A stretch of DNA of 9,705 nt from Rhodoferax sp. (GTDB taxonomy: Bacteria; Pseudomonadota; Gammaproteobacteria; Burkholderiales; Burkholderiaceae_C): the NCBI GenBank assembly GCA_017880985.1, contig JADGRK010000069.1, positions 1 through 9,705 on the forward strand. The letters run 5' to 3'. Below the pieces are notes generated by a model. That model did no database searches and was not told the DNA's origin. It was given only the letters and a program-made list of their open reading frames with translations. How positions within the stretch are numbered: the first letter of the stretch is position 1; each line of letters opens with the position of its first letter. Shown piece after piece: positions 6,029 through 9,705 of this stretch. The translations under genes were made by a program, and so were the position numbers.

Positions 6029-6514
6029 ATGGCGATTGTTGTCGATAAACCCATCCCTGAATTTGAATCCAATGCCACCAGTGGCATCAGGGTGTCAAAC
6101 ACCTCCCACCTCGGAGAAACCGTCATCCTGTACTTCTACCCGAAGGACAACACCCCGGGCTGCACCACCGAAGCGATGCAATTCCGTGACCGCTACAAGG
6201 ACTTTGTCAAGGCCGGTGCCACGGTATTTGGCGTGTCGCGGGACAACATGCGCTCGCACGACGAGTTCAAGGCCAAGCTGGAGCTCCCCTTTGAATTAAT
6301 CGCTGACACAGAAGAAAAAATGTGTCACATGTTTGGCGTCGTCAAGAACAAGATCATGTATGGCAAAAAGGTCAAAGGGATCGATCGCAGCACTTTCCTG
6401 ATCGGCGCCGACGGCACCCTCAAGGAAGAATGGCGCGGCTTGAAGGTACCCGGCCACGTCGATGATGTACTGAGGGCCGTCAAGGCACTCAAGAAGACCG
6501 CGGCACTGGTCTGA
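6029..6514 (+). CDS. bcp: Thioredoxin-dependent peroxiredoxin, BCP/PrxQ family
   Basis: Reduces hydrogen peroxide and organic hydroperoxides, normally with electrons from thioredoxin, in the cytoplasm. The 161-residue protein has the thioredoxin-fold motif YFYPKDNTPGCTTEA with peroxidatic Cys45, preceded by the Pro and Thr of the PxxxTxxC signature (Pro38, Thr42). GVSRDN follows (68-73), and DRSTFLIGADG stands in the last third. At position 50, where E. coli BCP has its usual resolving cysteine, this protein has Met (TEAMQF). The third E. coli cysteine is matched by Cys99 (EEKMCHMFGV). It may therefore work as a 1-Cys enzyme or use Cys99. Length and start fit the family. An intrinsic terminator follows the stop by about 40 bases, so bcp is probably transcribed alone or with the upstream small gene. 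Confidence 0.95.
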   Translation: MAIVVDKPIPEFESNATSGIRVSNTSHLGETVILYFYPKDNTPGCTTEAMQFRDRYKDFVKAGATVFGVSRDNMRSHDEFKAKLELPFELIADTEEKMCHMFGVVKNKIMYGKKVKGIDRSTFLIGADGTLKEEWRGLKVPGHVDDVLRAVKALKKTAALV

Positions 6515-6553
6515 CACTCAATGCAGCCTGGCGCGGCAACACTGCCGATTCTC

Positions 6554-6583
6554 AAAGCCGCCCTGGTTTCATGGCGGCTTTTT
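6554..6583 (+). terminator. Rho-independent terminator after bcp
   Basis: AAAGCCGCC (6554-6562) and GGCGGCTTT (6573-6581) form a perfect 9-bp stem with a 10-base loop, and the strand continues to a run of five T (6579-6583). It lies 40 bases past the bcp stop and 47 bases ahead of the phoH ATG, so it should separate the two transcripts. It is partly symmetric, with an A-run on the left flank, but no gene reads towards it on the minus strand. Confidence 0.9.
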
Positions 6584-6630
6584 AACTTTCCAAGCCCAAT
6601 TTAACCCACTCCTTGCGAGTCAAACTCCCC

Positions 6631-8373
6631 ATGCCATTGCCAACCGCCCCCGCCAAACGTGCTGCGCTGCTGTCCGAACAAGACTACGACCTGCCAGCCC
6701 GATCTCAACCCAGAGGGCGCCAGTCCCCGGCGCCATTGGCCGAGAGTCCCGCAGCAGAAAAAATGCCAACGCGCGCCAGCACCGAACGCCGTGACCCGAC
6801 TGGAAAGACAGCCACTGCTTTCAGGAAAAATGCGCCTGCAGGCCCGGCCAAAGAAACGCTGCCGAGCCCATTGACAGACAAAAGTCAGCTCGAAGTCGAA
6901 TCACCACTAACGGCGCCGGCACCGCTCCAAGCCAAGCCAAGGAAAGTCAAGCACACCGGTCCGAGCAAACTGTTTGTGCTTGACACCAACGTCCTGCTGC
7001 ACGATCCGACCTGCCTGTTCCGCTTCGAGGAACACGACATTTTTCTGCCCATGATCGTGCTCGAAGAACTCGATGCCCACAAGAAAGGCACCACAGAAGT
7101 CGCCCGCAATGCGCGCCAAACCAGTCGCACGCTCGATGCGTTGGCGGGCCATCAAGGTGCCGACATCAGCGTCGGGCTGCCCCTCAATGCCACCGGCCGA
7201 AGGGAGGCCGGCGGCAAGTTATTTTTTCAGACCCAACTGCTGAACTACACACTGCCCACCAGTCTGCCCCAAGGCAAGGCGGACAACCAGATTCTGGGTG
7301 TCGTAGAGGCACTGCGCAAGCAACAGGCGACGCAAGCTATCGAGCCAGGCGCCAGCGCGCGTGAGGTGGTTCTGGTATCCAAGGACATCAACATGCGCGT
7401 CAAAGCGCGTGCATTGGGCCTGGCCACTGATGATTACCAAAACGACAAGACGCTCGATGATGGTGACCTGCTGTATTCGGGGGCGATTGCACTGCCCGCC
7501 AACTTCTGGAGTACCCATGGCAAAGCGGTGGAGAGCTGGCAACAAGGCGTGTACACCTTTTACCGCATCAACGGCCCCCTTGTCCCCAACCTGCTGATCA
7601 ACCAGTTCGTCTATTTCGAGTCGCCCGGTGAGCCCAGCCTGTACGCCAGGGTGACCGAGATTCGTGGCAAAACCGCCGTCTTTAAAACGCTTAAAGACTT
7701 CACCCATCTCAAGAACGCGGTGTGGGGCATCACGACGCGCAATCGTGAGCAAAACTTTGCCATGAACATCCTGATGGACCCCGAAATTGACTTTGTCACC
7801 TTGACCGGACAGGCCGGCACCGGCAAGACCCTGATGGCACTGGCCTCGGGCTTGACGCAGGTGCTTGACGACCGGCGTTACAGCGAGATCATCGTCACCC
7901 GTGCGACTGTGAGCGTCGGTGAAGACATCGGCTTTCTGCCCGGCACAGAGGAAGAAAAAATGGGTCCCTGGATGGGTGCCCTGGACGACAACCTCGAAGT
8001 GCTGGGTAAAACCGACACCAGCGCCGGCGAATGGGGCCGCGCTGCCACCAGCGAGCTGATCCGCAGTCGCATCAAGATCAAGAGCATGAACTTCATGCGC
8101 GGGCGCACCTTTTTGAACAAATACGTGATCATCGACGAAGCGCAGAACCTGACGCCGAAACAGATGAAAACCCTGATCACCCGGGCCGGCCCCGGGACCA
8201 AAATCATCTGCATGGGCAACATCGCCCAGATTGACACGCCGTACCTGACTGAAGGCTCTTCCGGACTGACTTTTGCGATTGACAAATTCAAGGGCTGGGC
8301 GCACGGCGGACACATCACCCTGGCGCGCGGCGAGCGCTCGCGACTGGCAGACTTTGCGAGTGAAGTTTTGTAG
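6631..8373 (+). CDS. phoH: PIN domain-PhoH family ATPase
   Basis: A two-domain protein of the PhoH2 type, in which a PIN ribonuclease domain is joined to a PhoH helicase-like ATPase; characterised relatives unwind and cut RNA. Length is 580 residues. Residues 1 to about 110 are a Pro/Ala/Lys/Arg-rich, probably disordered extension. The PIN domain starts at KLFVLDTN (acidic Asp118), continues with IVLEELDAHKKG (142-151) and has later acidic residues at Asp252 (VSKDIN) and Asp267/268. The ATPase has Walker A GQAGTGKT (393-400, Lys399), Walker B VIIDEAQN (499-506) and a GNIAQID segment, and ends soon after RGERSRLADFA. I chose ATG 6631; a TTG 18 bases upstream (6613) is possible, and neither has a clear ribosome-binding site. 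The start of transcription is unknown, but a terminator stands just upstream. The phosphate-starvation link in the name comes from E. coli PhoH and need not hold here. Confidence 0.93.
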   Translation: MPLPTAPAKRAALLSEQDYDLPARSQPRGRQSPAPLAESPAAEKMPTRASTERRDPTGKTATAFRKNAPAGPAKETLPSPLTDKSQLEVESPLTAPAPLQAKPRKVKHTGPSKLFVLDTNVLLHDPTCLFRFEEHDIFLPMIVLEELDAHKKGTTEVARNARQTSRTLDALAGHQGADISVGLPLNATGRREAGGKLFFQTQLLNYTLPTSLPQGKADNQILGVVEALRKQQATQAIEPGASAREVVLVSKDINMRVKARALGLATDDYQNDKTLDDGDLLYSGAIALPANFWSTHGKAVESWQQGVYTFYRINGPLVPNLLINQFVYFESPGEPSLYARVTEIRGKTAVFKTLKDFTHLKNAVWGITTRNREQNFAMNILMDPEIDFVTLTGQAGTGKTLMALASGLTQVLDDRRYSEIIVTRATVSVGEDIGFLPGTEEEKMGPWMGALDDNLEVLGKTDTSAGEWGRAATSELIRSRIKIKSMNFMRGRTFLNKYVIIDEAQNLTPKQMKTLITRAGPGTKIICMGNIAQIDTPYLTEGSSGLTFAIDKFKGWAHGGHITLARGERSRLADFASEVL

Positions 8374-8379
8374 GCAAAA

Positions 8380-9318
8380 ATGCCAAGCGCCCGCGATGTC
8401 TTGACACCTGACGCGCTGGCGATGCTTCAGGCAATCGCGGCGGCTGGCAGCTTTGCCGCAGCGGCGCGCAGCCTTGGCGTGGTGCCCAGCGCCCTGACCT
8501 ACCGGGTGCGCCAGGTCGAAGATGCACTGGACGTGTTGTTGTTTGACCGCAGCTCGCGTCAGGCACGCCTGACCGAGGCAGGTGCCGAACTCTTGCGCGA
8601 AGGGGCACGTTTGCTGGAAGAAATCGATGCCGTGGCCAATCGCGTCAAACGCGTCGCCACCGGCTGGGAGCCGCAATTCACCATCGCCGTGGACAGCATC
8701 ATCTCCAAAGCCACGGTGATGGAGTTGTGCGAAAGCTTTTTTGCGCTCAACCCGCCGACCCGCATCAGGCTGCGCGACGAAACGCTCTCCGGCACACTCG
8801 AAGCCCTGACCTCGGGTCAGGCTGATCTGGCACTGGGTGTGGCCGAATCCAGCACCAAAGCCGCAATTCATGGCAAACCGCTGGGCGACGTGAGCTTTGT
8901 CTATGCCGTGGCGCCGCATCACCCACTGGCCAACGCACCCGAGCCACTCAAAGACGAGTTGGTGCGGCAATACCGCGCAGTGGCGGTGGCCGACACCATC
9001 ACCCGAGGCGGTGGCATGACTTTTGGCTTGCTGGGCGGGCAAGACGTTTTTACCGTGGCCACCATGAAAGACAAGCTTGACGCGCAATTGCGTGGCTTGG
9101 GCTGCGGCTTCGTGCCTGAGTGCATGGCGCGCGCCTACATTGAAACCGCCCGCCTGGTCGTCAAGAAGATGGAACGGCCGCAGCGGGTGGTGCGGGTCAA
9201 TTACGCCTGGCGCAGCGTCTCCAGGTCGGGGCCGGGCCGCGCCTTGCAGTGGTGGCTCAAGCAGCTTGAGAGGCCGACAACGCGAGCGGCTTTGCTGGAG
9301 CGGCACCGAGGCGTGTAA
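8380..9318 (+). CDS. LysR-family transcriptional regulator, YhaJ-like
   Basis: A 312-residue DNA-binding regulator. The N-terminal winged helix-turn-helix (about 10-70) shows the family pattern LQAIAAAGSFAAAARSLG, then VPSALTYRVRQVEDAL, LFDRSSRQARLTEAG. The remainder is the effector-binding domain. The region around AVADTITRGGGMTF and FTVATMKDKLDAQLRGLGCGFVP (about residues 205-245), and the overall layout, resemble E. coli YhaJ, a LysR regulator linked to aromatic nitro-compound sensing and virulence control; the effector here is unknown. Only six bases separate its ATG from the phoH stop and TAGG precedes it, so it is probably translated from the phoH message. A renalase-like gene follows after 37 bases on the same strand, whereas many LysR regulators sit divergently from their target; autoregulation or a remote target is equally possible. 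Confidence 0.95.
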   Translation: MPSARDVLTPDALAMLQAIAAAGSFAAAARSLGVVPSALTYRVRQVEDALDVLLFDRSSRQARLTEAGAELLREGARLLEEIDAVANRVKRVATGWEPQFTIAVDSIISKATVMELCESFFALNPPTRIRLRDETLSGTLEALTSGQADLALGVAESSTKAAIHGKPLGDVSFVYAVAPHHPLANAPEPLKDELVRQYRAVAVADTITRGGGMTFGLLGGQDVFTVATMKDKLDAQLRGLGCGFVPECMARAYIETARLVVKKMERPQRVVRVNYAWRSVSRSGPGRALQWWLKQLERPTTRAALLERHRGV

Positions 9319-9355
9319 AGTCCACGACATACAACATTCTTTGGAAATAACGCTT

Positions 9356-9705
9356 ATGACTTACCGCCAATCCAAAACCGAAGCCAAATCCGAGTCCCAA
9401 GTCAAACATGTGGCCGTTATCGGCGCCGGCATGGCCGGCGTCGCCTGTGCCCGTACCTTGGTGCAGGCCGGTCACAGCGTCACGCTGTTCGAGAAGAGCC
9501 GGGGCATCGGCGGGCGCATGGCCAGCCGCGACACCCCGTTTGGCACGTTTGACATAGGTACACAATATTTCACGGTGCGCGACCCTCGATTCATGCGCGC
9601 ACTGGAAACCGTGCCGGGCCTGTGCAAACCCTGGAGCGCGAACACGGTACGGGTACTCGATGCCCACGGCCAGGTCGCGGCCGCCGGTTTGCCCGCCAGG
9701 GAAAC
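9356..9705 (+). CDS. FAD/NAD(P)-binding oxidoreductase, renalase-like (COG3380-type), N-terminal part
   Basis: The first 116 codons run off the right edge. After a polar 17-residue lead, HVAVIGAGMAG (18-28) is a Rossmann dinucleotide-binding loop, with the FAD-ribose acid at Glu46 in LFEKSRGIGGRMASR (44-58). FGTFDIGTQYFTVRDPRFM (62-80) matches the renalase/amine-oxidase-like pattern usually written as FDHGAQYFT. The usual His is Ile67 here and the usual Ala is Thr69. Such proteins oxidise small amines or dihydro-nicotinamide isomers; the substrate cannot be told. The ATG at 9356 has GGAAAT about ten bases upstream. It lies 37 bases behind the LysR gene on the same strand and may be co-transcribed with it. 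Confidence 0.9.
   Translation, partial: MTYRQSKTEAKSESQVKHVAVIGAGMAGVACARTLVQAGHSVTLFEKSRGIGGRMASRDTPFGTFDIGTQYFTVRDPRFMRALETVPGLCKPWSANTVRVLDAHGQVAAAGLPARE

Noticed and set aside
6613..6630. TTG start for phoH six codons upstream of the ATG.
   Set aside because: No ribosome-binding site precedes it, and the ATG at 6631 gives the usual-looking N-terminus; it is kept only as an alternative.
7219..9330. A 703-codon open frame on the minus strand opposite phoH and the LysR gene.
   Set aside because: It mirrors two genes with clear conserved motifs, has a low-complexity His/Gly/Gln-rich translation with no domain I recognise, and spans the end of one gene and the start of the next. Long antisense frames are expected in GC-rich genomes with third-position bias.

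Overview
The window looks like ordinary chromosomal DNA from a GC-rich betaproteobacterium, most likely Burkholderiales, family Comamonadaceae (Rhodoferax/Polaromonas-like). The evidence is the gene content and order (alaA-like aminotransferase, hom, thrC, Mo-cofactor genes; Mth938-like, bcp, PIN-PhoH), the protein sequences themselves, and short intergenic repeats of a type I remember from Comamonadaceae genomes. The organism call is an inference from memory, since no database search was possible.

Left half, minus strand, read from right to left. A PLP aminotransferase of the AlaA type (TTG start at 5400) is followed by hom (homoserine dehydrogenase, start 4102) and thrC (threonine synthase, start 2733). 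hom and thrC are separated by one base and are probably translationally coupled. Then come mobB (start 1178) and moeA (start 648, running off the left edge), which overlap by ATGA. The chain therefore links alanine/pyruvate transamination, the threonine branch from aspartate semialdehyde, and the last steps of molybdenum cofactor assembly. Both larger gaps in the chain (thrC-mobB and alaA-hom) carry a copy of the same diverged repeat of about 60 bp. The thrC-mobB gap also holds two tandem 18-bp palindromes.

Centre, 5401-5508: a 108-bp divergent intergenic region with a promoter candidate lying inside a 7-bp inverted repeat.

Right half, plus strand: a Mth938/DUF498-like small protein, a structured-looking gap, a BCP/PrxQ peroxiredoxin followed by a clear intrinsic terminator, a PIN-PhoH ATPase, a YhaJ-like LysR regulator six bases behind it, and the start of a renalase-like FAD protein that runs off the right edge.

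No gap without a gene exceeds about 140 bp. I see no tRNA, rRNA, CRISPR array, insertion sequence or phage gene. The genes are mostly housekeeping. The less expected material is in the intergenic regions: the repeat family, the paired palindromes with compensatory differences, the inverted repeat around the divergent promoter and the possible structured bcp leader. I found no convincing new multi-gene system.
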